Source: Bryoerythrophyllum caledonicum
Lineage: Eukaryota > Streptophyta > Bryopsida > Pottiales > Pottiaceae
Direction of reading: 5' to 3'
Length of the DNA stretch: 64,000 bases
Assembly (NCBI GenBank): GCA_963971425.1
Contig: OZ020516.1
Location: forward strand, 34,584,199-34,648,198
Part shown: piece after piece, positions 35,547 to 46,483 of the stretch
Layout of the letters: each line of letters begins with the position of its first letter
Position numbering within the stretch: the first letter of the stretch is position 1
The notes under the pieces: generated by a model
Seen by the model: the letters and a program-made list of their open reading frames with translations, nothing else
Databases searched by the model: none
Told to the model about the DNA's origin: nothing
Translations under genes and position numbers: made by a program

Positions 35547-35582
<36 letters not shown>

Positions 35583-36280
35583 TTTTTTTTCCATAGATTT
35601 GGGCGAAACGGAAACGCCTATAACTCATTTTTGACAATGCAAAACAGCTTGAAATTTTTTTTTCCTTGTAGATTGACTTTGGAGGTATCATTCACATTTT
35701 CTTCAGATTTTTTTCATTTTTTCTCTTTTTTCTAAAAATCGTCAAAAGTTGCTGAATTCACCGCAGTGAAGATTTGCAGAAATTCTTCCGATTTCCTAGA
35801 TTCTAGCTCCAGCACCAAATCTGAATTTGAGTCATTACAATGATATTTTTTGATATTGAGTCCAACTAATGAAATGAAGTTTATGAAGCTTAGTTTCCAT
35901 TCCAATTTGAACTTTTTTGGCATTTCATCCTCTTTTAATATCCTCTTTTTTCATCCTCATTTTCATCCATTGTGGTTTTCCATCTACTGTTGTTTTCATC
36001 CGTTGGTTATCATCCTCTTTTTCTATTTTCATCCCCATCAAGATTTCTATTTTCAACCACCGTACGTATTTCATGTAGGAAACAATTTACGATGTGAATT
36101 TTAAGAAAGAAAGTGTTGGATGTTGTCTTTCATTATACAGAGGCGTACACCGTATTGACAATTATATATGTGTTGTGATCATGGTGAAGTTGCTTGCATC
36201 TGGCATCATGGCACCATCGCTTCCAGTCAACGTTATCCTTGGGAGCAATACGGTTGGTGGAGCGCGGTGGACGCGGCGTC
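34720..36280. other. repeat-rich region with TTAGGGTTT words, CT-rich tandem repeats and a poly-A run
   Basis: GTGTTAGGGTTTC words repeat at about 34850-34930. A CT-rich run of imperfect CTTGGTCGTCTTCCTCGCC units lies at 35120-35260. It opens several frames but encodes no recognisable protein. An uninterrupted run of 32 A lies at 35548-35579. A TTTTCATCC-type repeat lies at about 35925-36045. Confidence 0.5.
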
Positions 36281-36304
36281 GAAGCTAGAATTGTGGCCAT
36301 GGAA

Positions 36305-36430
36305 CACGTTATGGGAGTCGTTGTGGGAGTCGTTGCGGGAGTCGTTGCGGGAGTCGTTGCGGGAGTCGTTGCGGGAGTCGTTGCGGGAGTCGTTGCGGGA
36401 GTCGTTGCGGGAGTCGTTGCGAGAGTCGCT
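36305..36430. repeat. 12-bp tandem repeat GGGAGTCGTTGC, about ten copies
   Basis: Nearly perfect units of GGGAGTCGTTGC; the first and last differ by one or two bases. The length is a multiple of three, so all frames remain open. Confidence 0.95.
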
Positions 36431-37777
36431 TCGCCACAGGATGATGAAGACTCTTGAGTCATACCGTACCTAGGCATACATGATGTTTAGGTGACTAGTA
36501 TAGTGTGATTCATATGTTCGCTTTAGAGATGGAATGTTTAATTATAGTATATGATATTTGTAGTATTCAATATTTATATTCTGTATGTATATATATAATA
36601 AATATACAGTGCTAAACCACACACTTTATCATTGTATTGCATACATTATCATTATATCTCCTAAAACAAATTGTATTTGTAGCACGACACTGAAAATCAT
36701 CTCATGAAACAAAATGTGTATAAATAGGTTCTTATAAATACATGGTCAATGTAATTTCGTACATGGAATAAGAACAAAATGTTATAATCATATATTATGC
36801 ATAATAATGAAAAGTATTCACTTAATATGTACACATCAAGAAACCAATATTTAATGAAATTGTTACAAAAACATAACAAAGAAGATATAGGGATTTCCTA
36901 ATTTAATTTTTTTCAAAACACATTTCCGCTCAAAATCTTGTTATTATTGAGCGCCAAATAGCGCACTTTGCCAAGTGCATAATTGCTTAATTGCGTGTTC
37001 ACCATGCATGTTATTGGAAATGTCAAAGCCAACAACCGATGTTGATGGCAATGTATTCATCTTTCACATCAGCGCTAACATTTTATCTTGTCTGTACTCA
37101 TGTCTAATCCATGCTAAAGCGGACACCACATATTTAGCCATACTTATTGTGCATGTTACAGTAAGCATTGAAATAAACAAAGAAAATGTGCAAGTAAACA
37201 TGAACTCCAGCATGGCATATGTAAATGTGAACATATTGCCGGACAGGTTGTTGACGTTTAGCAGCAGCTCTCAATGTTCGATGTGGTGTCGTAAAAAATG
37301 CGCCATCATTAAGGAAAACGTATTCTATAACATGGACATGTTCGACTGAACGTCAATTCTAATAACCCTGGGTGGAGATAAAATGCCCAAAAATTTATGA
37401 CGTCAGCTAACATGGACTATATACGTCATGCCAGGGGGATCCACGTCAGCAAAGTACAAAATTTCACGCCACTGCCCGGTCAAATTGGTGTTGGATGAAA
37501 AAAAGTCTTGCGTGGCAACACCTAACAAAATCATTGCTTATGTGGACATGTACATCCATCCACGTGGAGCCTTTCCCAAAGGAATTTAGACCTCGTTCTT
37601 TTAGATGTCATGATGTTGACATCCCAAATCATCCCTGTCACATAAAATTTGGCATGTTTTTTGCTTGTCTAGGTAGACGAATTTTAGGTGACATCAATAT
37701 TAACGTAAGAGCATGTTTTTCCTGACGTTCATACATGTTTCTGGGCACGTTACATAAAACGCAGTTTTCTTATAGTG

Positions 37778-40693
37778 GCATTTGCAACACCACCATTCCA
37801 AGGAGCCAAATCATATGTCTGCGGCGGGCTATTAACCAGCTTTCACAACCTTAACAACATCCCCGCCCGCGTTGTTGATGGTGAAGCCATCAATGACCTC
37901 GATCAACACCAAAAAACCAAAGCAATCGTGTTGTTAAAGTCAGAAATAAAATTACAAACTCTCTAAATCACACTAATGCAAAATTCACCAAAGAAGTAGA
38001 GAACTTACTTACAAGTTCTCTTGCGAGCCGTCTTCACCTTTGGCTCATCGTCATCGAGCTCCAATGGGCGCTTACAAGACTCCTCTTGCAGCGCTGGTGC
38101 CATTGCTGACTCCACCTCCACCAATCTCGGAATCAAGGGTCGGAGGACCCCCTCAACCAAATCCGGGTCAGACTCCAATGCCAAGATGTGGCGCTTTAGA
38201 GCCTTGCAAGCCTTGATTGATGCCTCTTTACAAGATGAAGAAAATAATTAGTACTAGAGTTGTAACACAGTGAAGGATAATACAATTTGACGTAGTAAGA
38301 ATACTTACCAGTAGATGTTGTCAAATCAAAAACTACATCGTCCTCCTGGGTGCAAAGGTCAATCAAAGCCTCCATGAGGTTTGTAGACTTCTCCCACGCT
38401 TCCCGCCATGGCTCTACGGTGGTCCTTCTCATCGCCAACGTGTCTTGTGTGATAAGATTGGTCAAGTGACCATCCGAGGACAGCTGAATCCCTTCGCAAA
38501 TCAGCTCCACCTTGTCGTAGAAAGAAAAATGGGCTGTTGGCTCAGACTTCCTCACAAAACACTTCACCATGAAGCACTTGTGAGTGTGCCTGGGCTGCCC
38601 ATTGCGCGAAAGTGGCAAGCCATTAATGGTGAACCACTTTGTCTCCTCGACAAACTCTGTCCAATCTGCCCAACCAAGAAGTTCATTAGAAATGAACTTC
38701 GAGTCCGGATAAAACACGATGAGTGGCGCTCCATCACAAAGCAACTCCCCGGCCATTTCAAAACAACGGTGAATGAAAGGGGATTCTTTCTTACCTCTCT
38801 CGTTTAATTGAGTTGGATGCTCGTTCCAACTAGGCACTTTAGTGCCACAATGAATCCTTATGACCGGCAACCCCTCCGGCACATCTATGATCACCATGTC
38901 CACCAAACCAAGATCCCAAGGATCTCCACGCAAGGTTCGGAGCCTAGAGCCAGCATGCGCCTTTGCAAACAGGCGCAACTTGGTCCAAACCGGGGGGTAG
39001 TCAGCATCTTCGGAGATATCTTCAAAGAGAGGCATGATGGAGAGGGCACTCTCACACATCACCCACACTCCACAGAAGAATCAACTTGTTCGATCATTGG
39101 GATCATGTACACTGTCTGCAAAGGCTTCGTAATGAATGTTGTTGACTGAGGGCAAAATTCCTTGCAATGGTACGACCGCAGTAGGAATGGCAAGCAATGC
39201 ACCCACCCCAAATTGAGCAATGAGCTTCTCGGGTCCCTCCCTCAACACCAACGCTACCAACTCTTTGTTCCTCTCCTTGACTTCCTTCTTCAGTGTCTTG
39301 GCAGTCTCCTTCTCTACCCTGAGGGCTTCCTTCTTCGCCGCCTTAGTCGCCACCTTCGCCGCCTTTGCAGCTACTGCCTCTCTCTCCTTTGGAGACAACT
39401 CTACTTCCAATTGCGCAGCCATTGAGGGGACCGATGGAGGAAGTATATCGTCATCACCATTTGAGATGGGTAAGAAGCCACACCGAGACCTTAGCTACAT
39501 CTCCTCGCCTGGGGTAGGATTAGAATCCTTCAGCTCCAAGAACCAAGGGCACTGCTCCAAGTGGTGACGAGAGAAGCGTCGCAATTGCGCCTCCATGAAG
39601 ATGCATTGGACATCAGTGGAATTCGTCCACATATTCAAGCAAATTGGAAGTTGTTTGGGGTGCATGGCTCCCTTGGCAACAACCTCTCTCCAGAAGTAGC
39701 AAAGCAATGCCCTCTTCATCGATCTCTCACACTCGGGCTGCGTCAAAAACTCCTTGGTCTTCGTGAACCCAATCTTCTTCCCCATACGGACAAAAACGCT
39801 TTGTCCTACGGCCTGATAAACGACGATTTGATCCATGCTCCAATCCCTTTCACGGGACTGGGAAGACCTTCCGTCTGGATGACAAGATTGTCGTCCTAGA
39901 CAATCTCCGCAAATTTCTTCTCAGATTCGTCTTCTAGCTGAAACCAACCAAACAACAAGTTAGACAAAGAAAATATTAGCAATGAAAATCTACATTAACT
40001 AAAATCCGACGATGTAGGAAACTTACCCCAGCCCAGAATGCAGCTCTATTAATCCACTCCCAAAGACTTGTGTCCGAAGGTGAAGATTTTGGGAAGTGAT
40101 ACTCCTCCCTGCTCATGTTCCACTATTTGCACCAGCGCGCCTTGAACTTTAATGGCACCTTAGCGGTACAAAAGAGTTGTAACTTCTCCGATGTCATCTC
40201 CGACTTGAACTGGTAAATGTCAAAATGGCGCAACATCTAAACAAAAGACATACAAAGTTTGTGTCAATTTGGTATACATTCAAACTAATTTGGAAATATA
40301 AAATATGAGAAACAATGAATAGGACCGTGGACAGTAAGAAAACTTAAAAGATCAAACCTCTTTGAAGAAGTCTTCACCATTGGCCGGATTGGCAAGTGCC
40401 AATAGTCGATTGAAACTGGTTTGACACGAGACTTTCTTCTTTTCCACCGCGTCCGTGCACTTACTCACCAACTCAGCAGAACTCCCTTTGCGGTCCTCAC
40501 CATTGCCAGTAACGAGAGTGTCCCTGTAAGTGGACTTCTGCAAGATGTCGTAAGAAGTCCCACATAGGGACCTCCGTAATGCCAGCTCGATCGTCTTCAA
40601 CCTTGGATCTTCCCCAAAGTCCAAAACTTGAAGAGCCATATTATTACCATCACCCCTTGAGGACGAGCCCATATGCACATCTTTAGTCTGCAT
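37778..40693 (-). pseudogene. permuted DNA N6/N4-methyltransferase-like gene, decayed, intron-containing
   Basis: On the minus strand an ATG at 40693 opens an exon ending near 40358. Further exons are 40236-40027, about 39938-38309 and 38225-38013, with GT-AG signals between them. A last exon may lie near 37890-37830. The middle exon has a Lys/Ala-rich coiled coil (about 39420-39230), then GLVDMVIIDVPEGLPVI at about 38900, in the place of the DPPY motif. After the splice 38309/38225 it reads DVVFDLTTSTE joined to ASIKACKALKRHILALESD, like the SAM-binding FxGxG block. DPPY before FxGxG is the permuted order of beta-type DNA methylases. Both motifs are degenerate (DVPE; Glu for Gly). Stops at about 39495 and 39081, and one in exon 2, show decay. 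The family assignment is inference. Confidence 0.5.
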
Positions 40694-40929
40694 CGATTTA
40701 ACATACTAACGATTTAATAGAAACTCTCCCTCTGAAATCTATGAACACCCAGGTGATAATCAGTGAAGCTATCAAAACACAAGGATTCAAATCATGCATA
40801 TCACCACGCTTTCAAAGAATATGAACTATGCATGGAAAGGCAATAATTAATCAGGACGAATTGGGTGCTTCTTAGAAGAGCTAAGGTACGAGAAAGAAAA
40901 ATGCACTTGCAACCAAATTTATATAAGGA

Positions 40930-41410
40930 ATGGATATTTCCGAGTTTTCAAAAATTTCATTGACCTTTGAAAACCACCTTCGGATCCGAAGGTGGTTTTT
41001 AAAGGTCACCGGAATTATTGAAAACAAAGAAATCCACGGGATTCCTCATTCGAACTCCACAGACTTCCATGATTCAAAAAAATTCAGTGACCTTTGAAAA
41101 CCTCTTTTGGATCCGAAGGTAGTTTATTGGAGTCACTGAATTTTTTGAAAACATGGAAATCCACGGCAGCCCACATTCGAGCTCCGTGGAGTTCCACGTT
41201 TTCAAAAAATTTGGTGACCCTTGAAAACCACATTCGGATCCGAAGGTGGTTTTCATGGGTCAGAATTTTTTTTGAAAACATGGAAATCCACGGCAGCCTA
41301 CATTCAAGCTCCGCGGAGTTTCACGTTTTCAAAAAAATCAGTGACCCTTGAAAACCACCTTCGGATCCGAAGGTGGTTCTCAGGGGTTGCTGAATTTTTG
41401 AAAACACACA
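40930..41410. repeat. four tandem repeats of about 126-130 bp, each with a GGATCC-centred palindrome
   Basis: Each unit contains AAACCACCTTCGGATCCG followed by its mirror AAGGTGGTTT (about 40969, 41097, 41224, 41349), then GAAAACATGGAAATCCACGG and AGCTCCGYGGAGTTCCACG. The first palindrome is perfect over about 30 bases. A single leftover unit piece (GAAAACATGGAAATCC) is at about 43309. The repeats open frames on both strands, which are not genes. Confidence 0.85.
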
Positions 41411-41461
41411 AATCATCCATGCTAAGTAATATACCGTGTAATATACTATCGGATGTGTGTT

Positions 41462-41655
41462 TTCAAGGCGCTTTCAACGGTATATTGCACGTTCAAAAAC
41501 TCCCAAAAATTAGGGAGTCATGGCCAGAAACCCCGGGATAACCCGATTTAGGAACAATGCTAACTGTTTCGACAACGTGGTCAAAAGAACCACAAGTCCA
41601 AATCGAGTGCGGTTTTTTTTCCCAATTTTGTACTAGTGTTAGGATGTGCAGCCTT
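41462..41655. repeat. dispersed repeat, copy 1 (copy 2 at 52040-52240)
   Basis: Shares TTCAACGGTATATT, CGTTCAAAAACTCCCAAAAA, TAGCCCGATTTAGGAACAATG (with variants) and CCAAATCGAGTGCG with 52040-52240, about 85-90% by eye. No coding sequence is recognised. Confidence 0.7.
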
Positions 41656-42386
41656 GAACCTCTCGTACAAGGACGCCTAGCAAAGACAGTGCCCAAATCG
41701 CATGTCAGCAATGTGCAAAATATACCTCACGAGTATGTACAACGACTATAGAAGTATAACATCATACTACAAAGGTATGTCAATAAACTAAAAGTATACA
41801 TCCTGACTTAGACATGTGACTATATACCTTGTCTTTTTATACTATGCAAATGAGTAGACAAGTATTACAACTACTTGTACAAAGTATATTAGAGTATTTT
41901 AGCAAAGTGAACTGTGTTCCAGGATACCATGGTCCAGTGTCACAAATATAGCTATAGACTATGTGGGGACATTGAATAACCTCAATAGTATTCACAAAGT
42001 GTCTATAACTTTACTTGAAGGATGTGTTGTGGAATAACCGAAGCCTATTGCAAAGGACTACTTTGGTATGACAACATACTGTAGGTGATGAGGCCGGACT
42101 CTACAAGTATATCACATACTCACAGAGAGTATATATGCGGACAAGTTTAGCATATTGTAGTCTACACCAGTATCAACGAGGACCACCCATATATTCTATT
42201 GAACTATTGCTGTTAATTACACACCAAAAAGTACCATATAATTATAACCTACGGTGCATAAAGATACAAGGAATGTGTATCAAAGGACTACTGGAATGTT
42301 TAACGACAACAACAACGGGATGTTGAAGATATTAAACATGCATACTATGATAGTGGTCAAATTACAAATGGGACCACCTTGAATAT
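41656..42386. other. spacer without a recognised gene
   Basis: AT-rich with many TATAC/GTATA words. Nothing identifiable. Confidence 0.4.
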
Positions 42387-42418
42387 TCACATATAACCAG
42401 AGAGGGTGCAGTGAAGTA

Positions 42419-43169
42419 CCTGACTTTCAAGCAGCAAGTGCATTGGATGACTTACGTACACCCTCTTTTCTACCCATTTTCTCCTGACATCCTTCTTATT
42501 GGGACTGACACGAGTCTCCTCAGACCACCACTCCTTCACAAGCTCCCTTATATGATTCGACAATCGAGCCCTCTTTCTCCGCTCAACTCGCTTGAAAATC
42601 GACGATCGAGTGGATTGTAGGCTTTGCCGTCGATGCATGGCTGCAACAATGTTCTGTGTTTACGTACGAAGGACCCTTGATATTGCACGTATTCCTGTGC
42701 CATCAGTATTAATAGCAGCATCGAATAGTGCCTTCCTCCTCACTAATTTTTCTCTAGAGCATGGATATCTGAGGAGCTGCAATTCGTTCCTATAGGATTG
42801 AATGATGGCATGGCTAGTTTTCGCATCATCCTGGTCACGGTAACATTTGGGCAAGTGGGGAATTATAATTTTGTTAGACAAAACCGACTTCAGTACAGCC
42901 TGTCGGAATCCTAAACCCTCGCCAACAGCTTTGAATTCCTTCAAAATTAATTCAGAAATTTGTGCAGAGACTCTATTTACACCCCTACGTCCAGAATTGT
43001 TCTCACTAGGGTCCTCACTGGCATCAACCAATTGCAGCGACTCCTCCGCCAAATCCTTCTTTCTCGCTCTACAACGTCTTTGACGTTTAGTTGATTTCTC
43101 CTTAGCTAGATCAACCTCTTCATTGGATGGCCCGCTAGGTTCAGGCCTAGCTACACGCCTCCTAACCAT
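42419..43169 (-). pseudogene. helix-turn-helix-like protein of unknown transposon family, decayed
   Basis: The minus-strand frame from an ATG at 43169 has a basic N-terminus (KSTKRQRRCRARKKD), then SAQISELILKEFKAVGEG, PHLPKCYRDQDD and RKALFDAAINTDGTGIRAISRVLRT, then TAA. The same frame continues with QNIVAAMHRRQSLQ and VKEWWSEETRVSPNKKDV to VYVSHPMHLLLESQ and a GT donor at about 42420. IRAISRVL followed by QNIVAAMHRR looks like a helix-turn-helix. WW..ETRVSPNKKDV..K is a conserved-looking block. It is transcribed away from the MULE at 43535. Function unknown. Confidence 0.4.
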
Positions 43170-43534
43170 CCTGTAAAGCTAACATGATAAAAGTATGAAC
43201 TTCACAAGACAGATGTAGAGATAATATACAACACCCCAACGAATATGGAAGTGTCAATAACTCCGTTACCTGTATAATCGTATATACGGACTACTAGGAA
43301 TTTTTTTGAAAACATGGAAATCCCTGGCAATCCAGTTTTGAAGTCTGCGGAATCAAAATCAAGAGAGTTGTTCACAACAAAGTGGAGTATGACATACATA
43401 CTAGTCGCCATCCCAACTTTGGAGTCTCCTCAAACTAATCTCGTCTCCACGACCTACAAGATTCCCACAATGAGCATTAAATCTGCGCCCATTACTTAAA
43501 ATATGGAGAAAGTTGATGAAGGAAATTGGACATC

Positions 43535-45321
43535 ATGGATCTGAATGAATCGTCAAAGTTCGAGTTTATCCACGAAAATAAGTTTCCGGGTCAATCTAAA
43601 GGTAAAATTTTCATTTTTAAGATGTCTGTTGATCGTTTAGGTAGTGGTGTCGACCTTGTAAAGCGTATGCAAGCCAGGGAAGATCTCCAAGATTGTTGGT
43701 TGGTGTTTGATCATATAAAGCGAGTCAAGGATTGGACTACCATGGCATGCCATGTATATGACACTAAGTATTGTAGAGTCATGACAATTGCCATGTGCGA
43801 CATGCAATCGGAGGATGCTGAAGCCCAACAACTGTTCTGGGAGAATTTGAATGGCACAATGAAGAACCACGGCCTACAGGAGACAAACTTCAAAGGCTTT
43901 ATGGCAGATAGCGCTGGAGCGAATTGGCACGCCGTCCGGCGAGTTTATGGCTCCAGCGACAAGGAGAAGCCTATCATCTATGGATAACAAAGAACGGACT
44001 TGTTGATTTCATTGGACCAAATGTCTTCAGCGAGCCACTACCAGAAGCATTCTACTCAGCTTCAGAGAGCAACACACCGCCCTTTGTAAAATCAGGAAGA
44101 ACGCAAAGACTCAAGAGAAGGTTGAAGCGTAGTACAGCGTAATTCCTGCATGGTGGATGTCTTCCGGTGCCACAACCAAAAGTAGCCGTCGTGCTCTAGA
44201 GGATTGGATGGCGTTCTGGCACTTCCGATATCGACAATGGGGCGGTGCTATGCAACTTGTAAGCCCTCATCATCCATTACTTTTAAAAACTCCCATGTTC
44301 AATATAAGAGAGACTTCTGATCATTTTTATAACATTTATTGTACCTTCTCAGGATCTCACGCTTGACGAGAGAGCCGACATGCTTTCCTGCAACCTTGCG
44401 GAAACAATCCATAAGCGGTGGCTGCAACAATCTAGAAATACAATGACATGTTTGTATGCGGCAACTGTGGACGACCTCATCTGTGCTTTCATGTAGATCA
44501 CCATGTATCGGACATGGTTGAAGGGTGGCACGTCTGGAAAAGGTCCGGACAAAGGTACGCTTTGTTTGCGGTCTGCGTAACGCTCAGGTGACCCTACACT
44601 CATTGTTGAGGCTGTTAGGAACTTTCCTGGGGCTGAGGATCTACTAACCAGGACGGACGGCTTAGAAGGAGCAGAGATTTTTGGATCCACCAAGTGCAAG
44701 CTTGACATGCCACCTGGATCTGCCCATGATTTCCATAGATCTGATACGATAAATTACTCTATTTCCCGTGATGGCCGAAGGGTGACTCGAGCGCGTATTG
44801 AAGAAGCCTTCACGAGACAAGATTTTGGAGTGCAGCATACAACATCCGTTTTGGAATCAGATTGTGATCCATCGAAGTGGCACATTGTCCGCCTCTCAAA
44901 AAAGTCTGCTCGAAAATGCCAAGCCTTGCAAGCTCACAATGGTGAACAGTGCAATACTAAGGTTGGGCGTGGCAGTCATGGGACTCCAGCCCCCACATAT
45001 GTCGGTATGAAGAAAGATTACAGATCACCACGGAATGTCTCAGCTGAATTCTGGTTTTGTCCCGATGACATTAGTCGTTGTGTGAAGGGGTCGAAAAAAC
45101 CATTTGCGGTTGATTGGCCAGCAATTCCATTGACGTGGCCTATGAAGCTTGGCACTAATTTAACAGTGCAGGAGGTACTAGCATTGGAAGAAGCAGGTTT
45201 CGAGCTGCATCAGCAGGGAGTTCTTTCACCACAAAGACAATTCCAAGTGTCTATAGACATGCCCCTTCCGCGGTCGCACTTCCCTGTTCCAGCAAACCCG
45301 AATTCTTACCACACCTTTTGA
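43535..45321 (+). pseudogene. Mutator-like (MULE) DDE transposase, decayed
   Basis: Exon 1 runs from about 43535 (first ATG; the frame opens slightly earlier) to 44258 and exon 2 from 44353 to a TGA after HTF at 45321, with a 94-bp GT-AG intron. Sequence blocks: WLVFDHIKRVKDWTTMACHV, FKGFMADSAGANWHAVRRVYG, then after a frameshift at about 43985 DNKERTC, FHWTKCLQRATTR, VIPAWWMSSGATTKSSRRAL and FWHFRYRQWGGAMQL, and in exon 2 DLTLDERADMLSCNLAETIH. The C-terminus has paired cysteines (CQALQAHNGEQC and EFWFCPDDISRC), like a zinc ribbon. Stops at about 44014, 44140, 44495 and 44579 and the frameshift disable it. The MULE assignment rests on the DDE-type core and is moderately sure. Confidence 0.6.
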
Positions 45322-45504
45322 AATGGCTATGCAATTTGTAGAACAATAGATGTTCCAACAACTGAGCAACGCAACAAGTGGTCAAGTGTCGCTCTTATGA
45401 ATAATTGTTACGTCTCCAACCTCTATGCCATACCGTATCCTGGATGGGGATGCGTTATCACTCTTCATACAGGATAGAACAAGTCCTATTGCATCACCTT
45501 CACC

Positions 45505-45605
45505 GGGGTTGTCATAACGGACGGGTTGAGGTGATCGAACGGGACAACCGGACGGGTGGTCCGGACCGGACAGGCGGACAGTTCGGACGACTTACTTGAA
45601 GTGCG
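45505..45605. repeat. CGGACGG-rich short island
   Basis: Dense CGGAC/GGACGG words (ACCGGACGGGTGGTCCGGACC among them). The same words dominate 51175-52340 and 52576-52770, on either side of the assembly gap. Confidence 0.6.
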
Positions 45606-45711
45606 CACAATAATTTTCTACAAGTAAGAAATTTTTACTGTGATGGCCACGTCACATTCAGACGTGTCACGCCACCGTGGCACTAGGGCGGGGACGTCCT
45701 CGCTCCTCCCC

Positions 45712-46195
45712 ACCCAATTTTGGAATCAGCAACTTTAAATGGCCATATCTCACTCAAACATAGTCCAAATTAAGCGTATGAGATGTTTTTTGGCATTTAC
45801 GGAAAATTTAGATGTCAAACCACACCTCAAACGCTTCATTTGGGCTATTTGTGAGTGAGATTTGCCCATCCAAAGTTTTTTTATTCCAAAATTAGGCGGG
45901 GAAAGAGCGGGGACGTTAGGTGCAGGGACGTCTCCGCCCCTAAGTGGTAGGGGCGGAGACGTTCCCGCCCCTCTCTACCCAATTTTGGAATCAGCAACTT
46001 TGAATGGCCATATCTCACTCAAAATTAGTTCAAATTAAGCGTGTGAGATGTTTTTTGGCATCTACGGAAAATTTAGATATCAAAACACACCTCAAATGCT
46101 TGATTTGGGCTATTTTTGAGTGAGAAATGCCCATCCAAAGTTTTTTTATTCCAAATTTAGGCGGGGAAGGGGCAGGGACGTTAGGGCGGGGACTC
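45712..46195. repeat. tandem duplication, two copies at a 265-bp offset
   Basis: Copies 45712-45945 and 45977-46195 share ACCCAATTTTGGAATCAGCA, TGGCCATATCTCACTCAAA, GCCCATCCAAAGTTTTTTTA and AGGCGGGGAA. GC-rich ends (GGGGCGGAGACGTTCCCGCCCC) alternate with AT-rich bodies. Confidence 0.85.
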
Positions 46196-46418
46196 AACCC
46201 TTTGAAGGTAGTAGAGGAACGAAGTTGGGCAAACTCCATTCTCGCCTTGGCAAAGGCCTTCCTTTTTCCCATGCATTGGAGAACTATATTTATATTGTAA
46301 ATTTAGTTTTCCTTCCAACTTCTAGGGAAGGACATAATTGCCGTGATGATTGAGGAATGCAAAGATCTTGTCGGAACCAAATTTAACAGCTCTTTGCTTT
46401 AAATGGTTCCATTGGACT

Positions 46419-46419
<1 letters not shown>

Positions 46420-46449
<30 letters not shown>

Positions 46450-46483
46450 AAGAAGAAGAAGAAGAAGAAGAAGAAGAAGAAGA
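46420..46483. repeat. (AAG)n microsatellite, about 21 units
   Basis: An uninterrupted trinucleotide run. No associated coding frame is convincing. Confidence 0.98.

Larger units (their letters stand above)
27763..37777. mobile_element. CACTA-type (En/Spm-like) non-autonomous element, about 10 kb
   Basis: The left end is CACTATAAGAAAACCATG and the right end (reverse complement) is CACTATAAGAAAACTGCG. The first 14 bases are identical and more matches follow (TTTTA). Within 700 bp of both ends ACGTCA/TGACGT motifs recur (for example 27985, 37399, 37425, 37441), like the subterminal repeats of CACTA elements. No transposase is recognisable inside. Expected 3-bp target duplications are not seen: ATA on the left, GCA on the right. 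So the ends may belong to two insertions, or a flank was altered. Confidence 0.5.

Noticed and set aside
36133..36477. Frames encoding Thr-rich or Gly-Val-Val repeats
   Set aside because: Products of the 12-bp tandem repeat, open on both strands and without flanking conserved sequence.
41074..41541. Overlapping short frames in the palindromic repeats
   Set aside because: Near-identical peptides on both strands reflect the palindromes and not genes.
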